Positions 1 through 8,238 of a DNA stretch of 64,000 nucleotides are shown here, in pieces. The stretch is from assembly GCF_014651035.1 (NCBI RefSeq), contig NZ_BMWC01000003.1:573464-637463 (forward strand). The letters run 5' to 3'. The DNA is from Streptomyces lomondensis. GTDB lineage: Bacteria > Actinomycetota > Actinomycetes > Streptomycetales > Streptomycetaceae. The notes below the pieces were generated by a model, which saw nothing but the letters and a program-made list of their open reading frames with translations, did not search any database and was not told the origin of the DNA. Position 1 is the stretch's first letter. Every line of letters begins with the position of its first letter. The position numbers were made by a program, and so were the translations under genes.

Positions 1-35
1 CTCCCCTCCCCTCCCCTCCCCTCCCCTCCCCTCCC
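1..35. repeat. (CTCCC)7 pentanucleotide repeat upstream of the alpha-galactosidase
   Basis: Seven uninterrupted CTCCC units run from the window edge to base 35, so the array may be longer than seen. It ends three bases before the GGAGAG ribosome site (39-44) of the GH27 gene, so it lies in its leader or promoter. The opposite strand is a (GGGAG)n tract with potential to form a G-quadruplex. Slippage could change leader length, which is inference. Confidence 0.9.
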
Positions 36-48
36 TCTGGAGAGCCGA

Positions 49-2049
49 ATGTCGCACACCGCTGCCCGAAGATGGATCAGACGCGTCACCGCTCAGGTCC
101 TTGCTGCCGGGCTTGCCGTCGCCGGTCTGGCGTCCCTGGACCGGCAGGAGCCGTCGGCGCCCCTGGCCGCCGAACCGGCAGCCGTCAGCACCAACCAAAT
201 AGGCGTCACCCCGCCGCCGATGGGCTGGGCGTCCTGGAACAGCTTCTTCAGCAGCATCGACCACAACGTGATCAAGCAGCAGGCCGACGCTCTGGTCTCT
301 TCCGGGATGGCGGCGGCAGGCTACAAGTACGTCAACCTGGACGACGGCTGGTGGCAGGGCGACCGGGACGCGAACGGCAACATCGTCGTCGACGAGAACC
401 TGTGGCCCGGCGGCATGAAGGCGATCGCCGACTACATCCACAGCAAGGGCCTGAAGGCCGGCATCTACACCGATGTCGGCAAGCAGGGCTGCGGCTACTA
501 CTTCCCCACCACCCGGCCCGCGGCCCCCAACACCGGTATGGAGGGCCACTACCAGCAGGATCTGGAGACGTTCCAGCGCTGGGGCTTCGACTACGTCAAG
601 CTCGACTTCTGCGGCGGCCGGGTCGAGAAGCTGGACCAGGAGTCGACGTACAAGGCGATCTCCGCCGCGAACGAAGCCGCCTCGGCGGTCACCGGCCGCA
701 AGCTGGTGCTGTCCTTCTGCGAGTGGGGCACCGGACTGCCCTGGAACTGGGCGACCGGCTACGGCGACCTGTGGCGCACCAGCGACGACATCCTCTTCTT
801 CCAGCAGACGCCGGACCTGGCCAAGATGTACCGCAACTTCGACCAGGCCCTCCAGCCCGCGGCCCAGCACACCGGCTACGTCAACGACCCCGACATGATG
901 ATGGTCGGCCTGAACGGCATGACAGCCCAGCGCAACCGGCTGCACATGAGCCTGTGGTCGATCCTGGGCGCCCCCCTGCTCGCCGGGAACAACATGGCCA
1001 CGATGACCACCGAGACCCGCGACATCCTCACCAACCCCGAGGTCCTCGCCATCAACCAGGACCCGCGCGGCCTGCAGGGCGTCAAGGTCGCAGAAGACAC
1101 CCGGAACCTGCAGGTGTACGGCAAGGTGCTCTCCGGTACCGGCAAGCGCGCCGTGATGCTGCTCAACCGCACCGGCTCCGCCGCGAACATCACCGTCCGC
1201 TGGGCCGACCTCGGCCTGACCACCGCCTCCGCCACCGTGCGCAACGCCTGGACCCGCACCGACGCCGGATCGTTCGCCACGAGCTACACCACCTCCGTCC
1301 CCGCCAATGACGCGGTGCTCCTGACCGTCTCCGGCACCGAGGCCACCGGCTCCACGTACGAGGACACCACCACCGCCACCACCCCGACCTTCACCGGCGT
1401 CACCGGCGCCTCGGCAGGCACCAAGCTGGTTGATATCACCTACGCCAACGGCGGCAGCACCGCGCGCAAGGCCACCATCCAGGTCAACGGCCAGTACTTC
1501 TACCGCGTGGACTTCCCGCCGACCGGCTCGGCCACCACCTACCGCACCGTGTCCGTGCTCGCGCACCTGGCCAAGGGCGCAAACACGGTGAAGTTCGCGA
1601 CGGTCTCCGGCAGCACCGCCCCCGACATCGACGCCCTGCGCGTCCAGAACATCCCCGGCACCGATGGTGTGGCCCTGAAGGGCACCGCCTCCAACCGTTG
1701 TGTGGACATCGACAAGAACACCTACGTCAACGGCACACAGGCCCAGATCTGGGACTGCTCCGGCGGACGCAACGAGACCTTCACCCAGACCTCGCGCGGC
1801 GAGCTCGTCGTGTACGGCAACAAGTGCCTCGACGCCGACAACAGCGGCACCACCAACGGCACCAAGGTCATCATCTGGGACTGCACCAACGGCACCAACC
1901 AGAAGTGGACCGTCAACTCCAACGGCACCATCACCAACAACCTCTCCGGGCTCTGCCTGGACGCCTCGAACGCGGCAACCGCCAACGGCACCAAACTGAT
2001 CCTGTGGACCTGCAACGGCCAGAACAACCAGAAGTGGACCCTCACCTGA
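49..2049 (+). CDS. Secreted GH27 alpha-galactosidase with CBM35-like and ricin-type (CBM13) domains
   Basis: Predicted to remove terminal alpha-D-galactose (or beta-L-arabinopyranose, which some GH27 enzymes take) from plant polysaccharides outside the cell. Residues 1-41 or so form a signal peptide with an Arg-rich start and hydrophobic core. The GH27 barrel spans about 50-425, beginning PPMGWASWN. The nucleophile is D186 in YVKLDFC and the acid/base is probably D247 in RTSDDI. Residues about 430-545 look like a galactose-binding CBM35-type module, and 548-666 form a ricin B lectin trefoil with repeated QxW-like motifs. ATG 49 follows GGAGAG at 39-44. A hairpin follows the stop. The GH43 gene downstream shares the lectin tail, so both probably act on arabinogalactan-like material. 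Confidence 0.9.
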   Translation: MSHTAARRWIRRVTAQVLAAGLAVAGLASLDRQEPSAPLAAEPAAVSTNQIGVTPPPMGWASWNSFFSSIDHNVIKQQADALVSSGMAAAGYKYVNLDDGWWQGDRDANGNIVVDENLWPGGMKAIADYIHSKGLKAGIYTDVGKQGCGYYFPTTRPAAPNTGMEGHYQQDLETFQRWGFDYVKLDFCGGRVEKLDQESTYKAISAANEAASAVTGRKLVLSFCEWGTGLPWNWATGYGDLWRTSDDILFFQQTPDLAKMYRNFDQALQPAAQHTGYVNDPDMMMVGLNGMTAQRNRLHMSLWSILGAPLLAGNNMATMTTETRDILTNPEVLAINQDPRGLQGVKVAEDTRNLQVYGKVLSGTGKRAVMLLNRTGSAANITVRWADLGLTTASATVRNAWTRTDAGSFATSYTTSVPANDAVLLTVSGTEATGSTYEDTTTATTPTFTGVTGASAGTKLVDITYANGGSTARKATIQVNGQYFYRVDFPPTGSATTYRTVSVLAHLAKGANTVKFATVSGSTAPDIDALRVQNIPGTDGVALKGTASNRCVDIDKNTYVNGTQAQIWDCSGGRNETFTQTSRGELVVYGNKCLDADNSGTTNGTKVIIWDCTNGTNQKWTVNSNGTITNNLSGLCLDASNAATANGTKLILWTCNGQNNQKWTLT

Positions 2050-2072
2050 CACCCGTCGCAGCATGACGTACC

Positions 2073-2107
2073 ACCGGCGAGGACAGCCTGGAAGCGCCCT
2101 CGCCGGT
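2073..2107 (+). terminator. Stem-loop after the GH27 gene
   Basis: A perfect 10-bp stem (2073-2082 with 2098-2107) and a 15-base loop start 24 bases after the stop codon. There is no T-tract, which is normal for streptomycete terminators. Confidence 0.5.
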
Positions 2108-2516
2108 CGGCGTCACCGCGACCTACCGACCGGATCGGCCGATCCACCGGGACCTCCCCCGCTCAGAGTGCAGAGAGCCGACCGTTCCGATGAGGGAGCT
2201 GAGGCTTCCACCCCTGCGCCAGCCGGCCGTCGCCGCGGCGCTGCAGCCGTCGCCCCCAACCCGGCTGCAGAGAAGGATCAGGCGTAGGGAGCCGGCGACG
2301 GCTCGGCGCGACAAGCATCAACGCCGGACACCACGTCTCTCCTCACGCCATCGGGTCGCCCGGGCGACTGCCCTGGCCGACAGGTCTTGGTCGGGCGGTG
2401 GTCCGCGTGTCTGACGGTGATGTCCGGGTGGTCGAGGGTGTTCGTGATCTCGGCCTCGCCCGATCCATTGACGGCGCTCTTGGCCCGCCTCTAGCTTCCC
2501 TCCACCATTCCGCACA
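2108..2516. other. Intergenic stretch between GH27 and GH43 genes
   Basis: No convincing gene here: the short reading frames have Arg/Pro-rich shadow composition and no homology I recognise. Base composition drops towards AT near 2500-2535, which fits a promoter for the GH43 gene. Confidence 0.5.
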
Positions 2517-2534
2517 ATGTTCGCAATATCGAAT
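2517..2534. promoter_or_regulatory. Candidate operator TTCG-N6-CGAA upstream of the GH43 gene
   Basis: The 14-mer at 2520-2533 has inverted TTCG/CGAA arms around an AT-rich core. It lies in the most AT-rich stretch of the intergenic region, about 50 bases before the GTG start. Position and symmetry suggest a repressor site for sugar-controlled expression. The regulator is unknown. Confidence 0.3.
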
Positions 2535-2584
2535 GCTTGGTGACGTGAGTCCCCTGGACGCGCCGCCGCTGGAAGGGACTACCC

Positions 2585-4111
2585 GTGCTCCTCACCCCGC
2601 ACCGCCGACGGTCGAGTCACCGCTGGACGATTCTCGGGGCAGCCCTGCTGTCTCTGGTCACGTCCCTGTCCGTCGTCGCCACACAGCCCACCGCCGCGGC
2701 CGATGGCAAGCCGTTCACCAACCCGGTCAAGACGCAGAAGGGCGCCGACCCGTGGCTGGAGTACTACAACGGCAACTACTACCTGGTGACGACCACGTTC
2801 ACCAACAAGCTGCTCATGCGGAAGTCGCCCACCCTTGCGGGGCTGAGCACCGCCCCGAGCGTGGAGATCTGGTCGGACACCACCGCGGGCCGCAACGCCA
2901 ACATCTGGGCACCGGAGATCCACTTCCTCGACGGCAGGTGGTACCTGTACTACTCGGCCGCACAGGCCGGTGCCACATGCTGTGACACCCAGCGCACGCA
3001 CGTGCTGGAAAGCTCGGGCACCGACCCGATGGGCACGTACACCTACAAGAACATCCTCACAGACGACAGCCTCACCCCCGGCCCGGCCGCCGCCCAAGGC
3101 TGGCTGATCGACGCCAGTGTCCTCAAGCACGACAACAAGCTGTACCTGGTGGGCAGCGGAAAGATCAACGGGAGTACGCAGAGTCTGGCCATCGCCCCGA
3201 TGAGCAACCCGTTCACGCTCAGCGGCCCCTTCACGATCATCTCCAGCCCGACTCTGAGCTGGGAGACCTCCGGCGGCCCGGTCAACGAGGGGCCCGAGCC
3301 GCTCTACCGCGACGGGCGGACCTTCCTCACCTTCTCCGCCTCCCACTGCCAGACCGCCGACTACAAACTGGGCCAGCTGGAACTCACCGGCAGCAACCCG
3401 CTCCTGGCCTCCTCCTGGACCAAGAAGCAGACGCCGGTCTTCCAGCGCAATGACGCCGCCGGGGTCTACGGACCCGGCCACAACGGGTTCTTCACCTCAC
3501 CCGACGGCACCGAGAACTGGATCGTCTACCACGCCAACAACGCGGCCAACGCCGGCTGCGGCAACGCCCGTACCACCCGCGCGCAGAAATTCACGTGGAA
3601 CGCCGACGGGACACCCGACTTCGGCACGCCGGTCGCCACGGGAACAACGCTGGCCGGCCCGTCCGGGGAGACCGCGACCACGCCGACCGCGTACACCATC
3701 GTCAACCGCAACAGCGGCAAGTGCCTCGACGTCGAAGGCGGCAACACCGCCGACGGCGCGAACATCTTCCAGTGGTCCTGCACCGGCGGCGCCAACCAGA
3801 AGTGGCGCATCGAGGACATGGCCGACGACACCAGCCGTCTGATCAACGTGGCCACCGGCAAGGTCGTGGACGTCGCCGGCTGTGCCTCCGCCGACGGCAC
3901 CGACATCCGGCAGTGGTCCTGGCTGAACAACAACTGCCAGAAGTTCCGCCTGGTCTACACCGGCGGCGACTACGTGCGGATCGTCAACGCCGGCACGGGC
4001 AAGGTGGCCGACGTGACCAACTGCGGTACGGCCAACGGCGTCGACGTACGCCAGTGGTCGTGGCTGAACAACAACTGCCAGCAGTGGCGACTCGTGCCCA
4101 CGACCGCCTGA
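2585..4111 (+). CDS. Secreted GH43 family glycosidase (arabinan/arabinofuranoside-active) with ricin-type lectin domain
   Basis: Likely releases arabinose or arabino-oligosaccharides outside the cell. GTG 2585 follows GGAAGGG at 2571-2577. Residues 1-39 are a signal peptide ending ...AAADG. The five-bladed propeller covers about 45-355, with the general base D55 in GADPW, the pKa-modulating D176 in LIDASV and the general acid E235 in NEGP. The typical IWAPEIH motif is also present. Residues about 370-508 are a ricin B/CBM13 trefoil in which a QWSW-type block is repeated. Exact substrate (arabinan, arabinoxylan or beta-xyloside) cannot be set from sequence. It is followed by a hairpin and stands as a single transcription unit. 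Confidence 0.88.
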   Translation: MLLTPHRRRSSHRWTILGAALLSLVTSLSVVATQPTAAADGKPFTNPVKTQKGADPWLEYYNGNYYLVTTTFTNKLLMRKSPTLAGLSTAPSVEIWSDTTAGRNANIWAPEIHFLDGRWYLYYSAAQAGATCCDTQRTHVLESSGTDPMGTYTYKNILTDDSLTPGPAAAQGWLIDASVLKHDNKLYLVGSGKINGSTQSLAIAPMSNPFTLSGPFTIISSPTLSWETSGGPVNEGPEPLYRDGRTFLTFSASHCQTADYKLGQLELTGSNPLLASSWTKKQTPVFQRNDAAGVYGPGHNGFFTSPDGTENWIVYHANNAANAGCGNARTTRAQKFTWNADGTPDFGTPVATGTTLAGPSGETATTPTAYTIVNRNSGKCLDVEGGNTADGANIFQWSCTGGANQKWRIEDMADDTSRLINVATGKVVDVAGCASADGTDIRQWSWLNNNCQKFRLVYTGGDYVRIVNAGTGKVADVTNCGTANGVDVRQWSWLNNNCQQWRLVPTTA

Positions 4112-4115
4112 CCGC

Positions 4116-4146
4116 CCGGCGGCCCCGGGCACCCCAGGGCCGCCGG
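4116..4146 (+). terminator. Stem-loop terminator after the GH43 gene
   Basis: A perfect 10-bp GC-rich stem (4116-4125 with 4137-4146) with an 11-base loop begins five bases after the stop codon. Confidence 0.6.
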
Positions 4147-4284
4147 ACCGCAGCACGGCCAGGGCTTCGGATCGGCCTGGTCAAGCCGGACTGGGACACT
4201 CTGGTCGTCGACGCGGAGGGCCTCGACACAAGTCGAGCGTTCACGGCTTCTGATGGTTTCCCCGGCAGGCCACGAACGTGACCG

Positions 4285-4640
4285 ATGGCTCCCGGCTACG
4301 GGCACTTCCCCATCGTGACGGGCGTTGTGCTGGGCGCGCTGGGCCTGGCGGGCGTCGTCGCGGAGTCGGCAGTCGGGCACGGTCTCGGCTGGTCTCGGCG
4401 TTGTCCCTGTGCGGCGGGGCGACGCTGTACGTGGCCGGGCTGGCCGTGTTCAGCCGTATCACCGTCGGTCAATGGGGGCGTCTTCCGCCCCGCCGCGTCT
4501 GTGCCTGCTGCTCGCCTGGGCACCTGCAGCCTCTGCCCTCCCGCCCTGGCCGCGCTGGGCGGTGTGGTGGTGCTCCTGGCCAGCCTGGCTGCAGCTGAGA
4601 TCTGGTGGTACGGATACGCGCCGGCGCGTCCGCCGCTGAG
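4285..4640 (+). pseudogene. Remnant of the C-terminal part of an LtrA-type membrane protein
   Basis: Three frames read in turn look like the end of a low-temperature-requirement A (LtrA) protein. About 4297-4370 encodes HFPIVTGVVLGALGL, the stretch around 4390-4460 in another frame encodes ALSLCGGATLYVAGLAVF, and about 4545-4615 in the first frame encodes LAALGGVVVLLASLAA. LtrA proteins are roughly 370-420 residues with many membrane helices. Only the last three or so helices survive, and at least two frameshifts separate them. No start or ribosome site belongs to it. It lies directly beside the IS256 remnant, so loss of the gene may be linked to that element. Confidence 0.6.
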
Positions 4641-4854
4641 GGGAGCGCGCCACCTTGCGCTGTGCGGCAGGATGACAATGCCGGCTCCCGCATGCCGACT
4701 TGGAGCGGTAGCCGTCCCCGCGGAACCGGACCCCGCCGGGTCCGGTCTGCCACCGCAGTACGGGGCCATGAGCGGGCCACGGACGCCCCGACCTACCCGG
4801 AATCTCCCTGTTTCGCGCACGTGCTGTCGGCGCCGGGCGTCGGCTGTCGAATGG

Positions 4855-5414
4855 GGGAGTGTCTAATCAACGGCGGATCTGCTGATCAAGGAGAGACGCC
4901 AAGTGGGAGATACGACGATCGAGCACGAGTCCTTCGAGGAGTCGGCCGGTAGTGCGATGCCGTCGGCCGCGTCGGACGAACAGCTCTTCGCGATGCTGGT
5001 CGACCGGGCTCGCAGCGAGGGCCTGCAGCTGACCGGCGAGGGCGGGCTGTTGCAGATGCTGACCAAGCGTGTGCTGGAATCCGCCCTGGAAGGCGAGATC
5101 ACCGACCATGGCGGCTACGAAAAGCACGATCCGTCCGGGAAGAACAACGGCAACAGCCGCAACGGCACACGGTCCAAGACCGTGCTGACCGATGTCGGGC
5201 CGGTCGAGGTGAGGGTGCCCCGAGACACCGCCGGCAGCTTCGAGCCGCAGATCGTCAAGAAGCGGCAGCGGCGCCTGGAGGGAAGGGCCGCAAGCGGTGG
5301 ACCATGCGCTGGAAGGCCCCACTCAATGCCTTCCAGATCGCCTTCGAGGGCCGCCTGACCCCGAGCAACAACTGACCACTCAACAACCAAGACAGCCGTT
5401 GAATTGACACACCC
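4855..5414 (+). mobile_element. Internally deleted IS256-family element with both terminal inverted repeats
   Basis: The ends are 4855-4874 and 5395-5414. Reverse-complemented, they match at 17 of 20 positions (the GTGTC and TCAACGGC blocks are conserved). Between them lie the 5' part of an IS256/mutator transposase (from 4903) and its last 29 codons (5286-5375) with the middle missing. The element is about 560 bp against about 1.3-1.4 kb for a full copy. No 8-9 bp target duplication is visible at the borders, so it is old or rearranged. With both ends kept it could in principle be moved by a full-length relative elsewhere. Confidence 0.75.
4903..5375 (+). pseudogene. Truncated IS256-family transposase (N- and C-terminal pieces, middle deleted)
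   Basis: GTG 4903 with AAGGAGAG at 4888-4895 opens a typical IS256 transposase N-terminus, including LLQMLTKRVLE, GNSRNGTRSKTV and FEPQIVKKRQRR. At about 5280 the frame runs into unrelated sequence. From 5286, in the next frame, the conserved C-terminus GRKRWTMRWKAPLNAF...FEGRL is read to TGA 5373. Full transposases are about 410 residues, so about 250 codons including the DDE catalytic residues are absent. It cannot make an active enzyme. Confidence 0.85.
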
Positions 5415-5760
5415 GAGCCAGAACGAGTGCCCTGCCGGATCCGGGAAGATGCGTTAACTTCGCTGTCCGTCATCCGAGTCAAGCAGTGTGGCGCCCCGCT
5501 TGAGAACGTCGGTCTGACCTTGTTCCAGGTCCTTGACCTCCAGGTCGAGGTGGAACTGCTGAGGGTGAGCGGAGTCAGGCCATCGCGGCGGCTGATAGTT
5601 GTCCACGCGCTGGAAGGCCAGCACGAACCCGCCGTCGGTGTGGAGTGTCGCCCAGCCTTCCCCGAGCGACCACCGTGGATCCGGCTGGTTCACCACGCCC
5701 CCGAGAAGCGACCGGTGGAGGATCAGCGACCTCGGATGCCAAGCCAGTCTCTCCCCGACG
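5415..5760 (-). pseudogene. VOC/glyoxalase-family protein remnant with internal stop
   Basis: Read leftward from about 5760, the frame encodes HRSLLGGVVNQPDPRW, then WATLHTDGGFVLAFQRV, PPRWPDS and QQFHLDLEVKDLE. This is the usual layout of a small glyoxalase-like VOC domain. A TAA at 5454-5456 interrupts it where a Trp or similar is expected, but the same frame continues with DPAGHSFWLG, the family's C-terminal signature, right up to the terminal repeat of the IS256 remnant at 5414. The gene was therefore cut at its 3' end by the element and also carries a nonsense codon. No proper start is visible. Confidence 0.7.
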
Positions 5761-5935
5761 TTGGTACGTCTCCTCCGCGTGCACGTCGAACGGTTCGGTG
5801 TGGCACCGGACGGCCGGCTGTTTCGGAAGCAGGCTGGACCAGCGGCCCCACTGGGGGAGTGGGACCGCTGGTCATCTCACTCGGGGGCGCGGGCCTGTGA
5901 TGCGCGCCGAGTCTCGGCTGCGAGGTGCCGAATGG

Positions 5936-6391
5936 TCAGTTGTCGACCCAGAAGTGGCTGATCGTGCGGTTGTTGACTTCGACGGCCGTGTCCGCACGAG
6001 TCATTTTGAGGCACACGTCGTCGCCGTACTTGGCGCTCAGCAGTTCCTGGGAGTACGACTCGCAGGACCAGCCCGATATCCGCTGCCGGCTCCCCCACTT
6101 CAGGTCCTTGAAGTTCTTGATGCGCTGCGGCAAGGTCGTGGTGCCGACCTTGTCGGTCCTGTCGATCGCGCGCTGGCAGGCGATGCCGTCGGTCTTGGGC
6201 ACCTCGATCACTCTGGACCAGATGACCTCTTGAGTGCCGCCGTTGTAGGTGCCGGCCCACCAGTTGCCGCAGATGCGTGACCCTGACTGGGCTTCAGCCA
6301 TCCCGGGAGCCATGACCGTGAACATCGCCCCGGATGTCATGGCAATTGCCGCGAGCGTCGCTGTGCGGCGCTTCGTACGCTTCGTCTGCAT
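5936..6391 (-). CDS. Secreted four-cysteine protein A (unknown family), paralogue of 7810-8238
   Basis: I do not recognise the family. The 151-residue product has a Lys/Arg-rich signal peptide with probable cleavage after MAEA, leaving a mature start QSGSRICGNWW. Four Cys residues (in RICGN, IACQR, WSCES and DVCLK) sit at positions matched in the paralogue 7810-8238, which suggests two disulfides. ATG 6391 has a strong AAGGAGG ribosome site. It is the last gene of a four-gene minus-strand set with gaps of only 30-69 bases (A'-B'-B-A), so it is probably co-transcribed and co-secreted with the B proteins. Function is unknown. A role as partner or inhibitor of the B proteins is a guess. Confidence 0.75.
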   Translation of the reverse strand: MQTKRTKRRTATLAAIAMTSGAMFTVMAPGMAEAQSGSRICGNWWAGTYNGGTQEVIWSRVIEVPKTDGIACQRAIDRTDKVGTTTLPQRIKNFKDLKWGSRQRISGWSCESYSQELLSAKYGDDVCLKMTRADTAVEVNNRTISHFWVDN

Positions 6392-6421
6392 GGGGTGCCT
6401 CCTTGCTCTTTCGAAAGCAGG

Positions 6422-7063
6422 TCAGATGCGGCCGTTGATGGCCCAGCCGACCTTCTTCTCCACGAACACGTTTCTGCTCCAGTTGCCGAACCTGGCGTTG
6501 CCGTTCCACTCGTAGGTGGTACCGGACTGGCAGCCCCGGTTCGTGCGGACCCAGCCGCCGGCCCAGTTGCCCTGGGTCCAGCGGCGGACCGCGATCATGA
6601 CCGGCTGCGCGGTCTGCCCGGGCTTGGCGGTGACGCCGATGCTGACGTTCTTGGAGATCTCGGTGGTCTTCTGGTAGCCGACGACCAGGGGGAGCACGAC
6701 GTTGTACCACTTCTTGCTCGGTGAACTGCTGTTACCGAGATCGGTGCCGCCGCCGATGGCCCAACCGGTGTTCACCGTCTCCGATTCCGACCACGAGTAG
6801 GGGCAGGGGTTGCCGTCGCGGGCGCACTGGGCCTTCGTGCCGCGCCATACCCAGTCGTCCCAGGTGTTGCGGGCCTTCTGGAGGGTGATCGCGCGGGTCA
6901 CGTGCCCGCCTCCCGTGCCGGGGACGATCTTCGCGCCGTCGGAGTAGCTCTGGCTGAAGCAGGCGGTCGTCGCCGCGTTCGCCGTACCGGTCATGCAGAC
7001 CGCCGTCGCGGCGACGAGAGTCCCGCACATCACAACGCGCTGCCAGATGGTCTTGCCGTTCAC
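6422..7063 (-). CDS. Secreted protein B (unknown), near-duplicate of 7099-7740
   Basis: A 213-residue exported protein with signal peptide cleaved near TANA (residue 30). GTG 7063 follows AAAGGGA at 7069-7075. The mature part has four Cys (TACFS, AQCAR, NPCPY, RGCQS). Its centre has alternating Ser/Thr and hydrophobic residues (about 92-137), followed by a GVTAKPGQTAQPV segment (143-155). That order recalls beta-pore-forming (aerolysin/ETX-like) proteins, where a Ser/Thr-rich insertion hairpin precedes a VxPGxxxxV stretch. The likeness is weak and I would not assign function on it. It is nearly identical to the next gene except for the central block. Confidence 0.75.
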   Translation of the reverse strand: MNGKTIWQRVVMCGTLVAATAVCMTGTANAATTACFSQSYSDGAKIVPGTGGGHVTRAITLQKARNTWDDWVWRGTKAQCARDGNPCPYSWSESETVNTGWAIGGGTDLGNSSSPSKKWYNVVLPLVVGYQKTTEISKNVSIGVTAKPGQTAQPVMIAVRRWTQGNWAGGWVRTNRGCQSGTTYEWNGNARFGNWSRNVFVEKKVGWAINGRI

Positions 7064-7098
7064 GTGAATCCCTTTCTGTGGCTGAAGTCAACTGCTGG

Positions 7099-7740
7099 TC
7101 AGATGCGGCCGTTGATGGCCCAGCCGACCTTCTTCTCCACGAACACGTTTCTGCTCCAGTTGCCGAACCTGGCGTTGCCGTTCCACTCGTAAGTGGTTCC
7201 GGACTGGCAGCCCCGGTTCGTGCGGACCCAGCCGCCGGCCCAGTTGCCCTGGGTCCAGCGGCGGACCGCGACCATGACCGGCTGCGCGGTCTGCCCGGGC
7301 TTGGCGGTGACGCCGATGCTGACGTTCTTGGAGACCGTGGTGGTCTTCTGGTAGCCGACGGTCAGAGGAAGCACGACGTTGAGCCACTTGCCGGTCGGCG
7401 AGGAGGCGTTACCGAGGGACGTACCGCCGCCCACGGACCAACTGACGGTCTTGCTCTCCGATTCGTCCCACGAGTAGGGGCAGGGGTTGCCGTCGCGGGC
7501 GCACTGGGCCTTCGTGCCGCGCCATACCCAGTCGTCCCAGGTGTTGCGGGCCTTCTGGAGGGTGATCGCGCGGGTCACGTGCCCGCCTCCCGTGCCGGGG
7601 ACGATCTTCGCGCCGTCGGAGTAGCTCTGGCTGAAGCAGGCGGTCGTCGCCGCGTTCGCCGTACCGGTCATGCAGACCGCCGTCGCGGCGACGAGGGCCC
7701 CGCACATCACAACGCGTTGCCCGATACCTTTACCGTGCAT
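7099..7740 (-). CDS. Secreted protein B' (unknown), near-duplicate of 6422-7063
   Basis: A 213-residue secreted protein starting at ATG 7740, with a weak AG-rich ribosome site. Compared with B, residues 16-91 are identical and 138-213 differ at one site. Residues 92-137 differ at about 16 of 46 positions, and four of the first fifteen differ. All four Cys are kept. Such a pattern points to a recent tandem duplication or gene conversion with a separately evolving central block. It lies 35 bases upstream of B and 69 bases downstream of A', so an operon is likely. Confidence 0.75.
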   Translation of the reverse strand: MHGKGIGQRVVMCGALVAATAVCMTGTANAATTACFSQSYSDGAKIVPGTGGGHVTRAITLQKARNTWDDWVWRGTKAQCARDGNPCPYSWDESESKTVSWSVGGGTSLGNASSPTGKWLNVVLPLTVGYQKTTTVSKNVSIGVTAKPGQTAQPVMVAVRRWTQGNWAGGWVRTNRGCQSGTTYEWNGNARFGNWSRNVFVEKKVGWAINGRI

Positions 7741-7809
7741 TACTTTTCTCTTTTCTTCGCCCTATTACTGGAGGGTGACGTCCGAGTGTGTGCGGGATAC
7801 GTGCCGCCC

Positions 7810-8238
7810 TCAGTACACCTGCGACCACACGGCGGCGTGACGGCCGTTCACCTGGCCGATGAGGTCCACCCTGTTCATCTTGTTGCAGGGGTCGGCCCCG
7901 TACTTCTGGTTGAACAGGTTGCCGGCCTCCTCACAGGTGTAGGCCCGGATAACCTGCCGAGGGTTCCAGGTCACCTTTCCCTTGTAGCCCGGCAGCTGCA
8001 TATTGCCGATGCTGTTCGTGTGGTCGATGACGCGCAGGCAGATATTGAAGTCGACCTTGGGTACTTCCAGGACCTTGGCAACCCGTCCGACCGTCTTCCC
8101 GTTGACCCTCGCGTCCCAGTAATTCCCGCAGATCCGGGAGCCGGACTGCGCCTGGGCAGTGCCGGGCAGCGTGATCACCGCAGCCGCAACCGCAAGGCCC
8201 AGAATCGCCACGCGGGTGCCGGGGCGTACATTCGCCAT
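7810..8238 (-). CDS. Secreted four-cysteine protein A' (unknown family), paralogue of 5936-6391
   Basis: 142 residues from ATG 8238, which follows GGGAAG at 8244-8249. Two upstream in-frame starts lack a ribosome site. The signal peptide ends TAQA, giving a mature start QSGSRICGNYW, almost the same as in protein A. Beyond that the two share the VxEVPK motif, an xxCxRxID block, a CE pair and the last Cys in the CxKM motif, but overall identity is modest. This is therefore an older duplication than that of B/B'. It is the first gene of the A'-B'-B-A set and its promoter should lie in 8239-8480. Function unknown. Confidence 0.72.
   Translation of the reverse strand: MANVRPGTRVAILGLAVAAAVITLPGTAQAQSGSRICGNYWDARVNGKTVGRVAKVLEVPKVDFNICLRVIDHTNSIGNMQLPGYKGKVTWNPRQVIRAYTCEEAGNLFNQKYGADPCNKMNRVDLIGQVNGRHAAVWSQVY

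Larger units (their letters stand above)
6421..7740 (-). repeat. Tandem direct duplication of about 640 bp (B and B' genes)
   Basis: The unit 6421-7063 repeats at 7098-7740 with an offset of 677 bases. The 3' part (for example 6421-6600 against 7098-7277) differs at only about three bases in 180, while the middle is clearly diverged. Confidence 0.9.
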
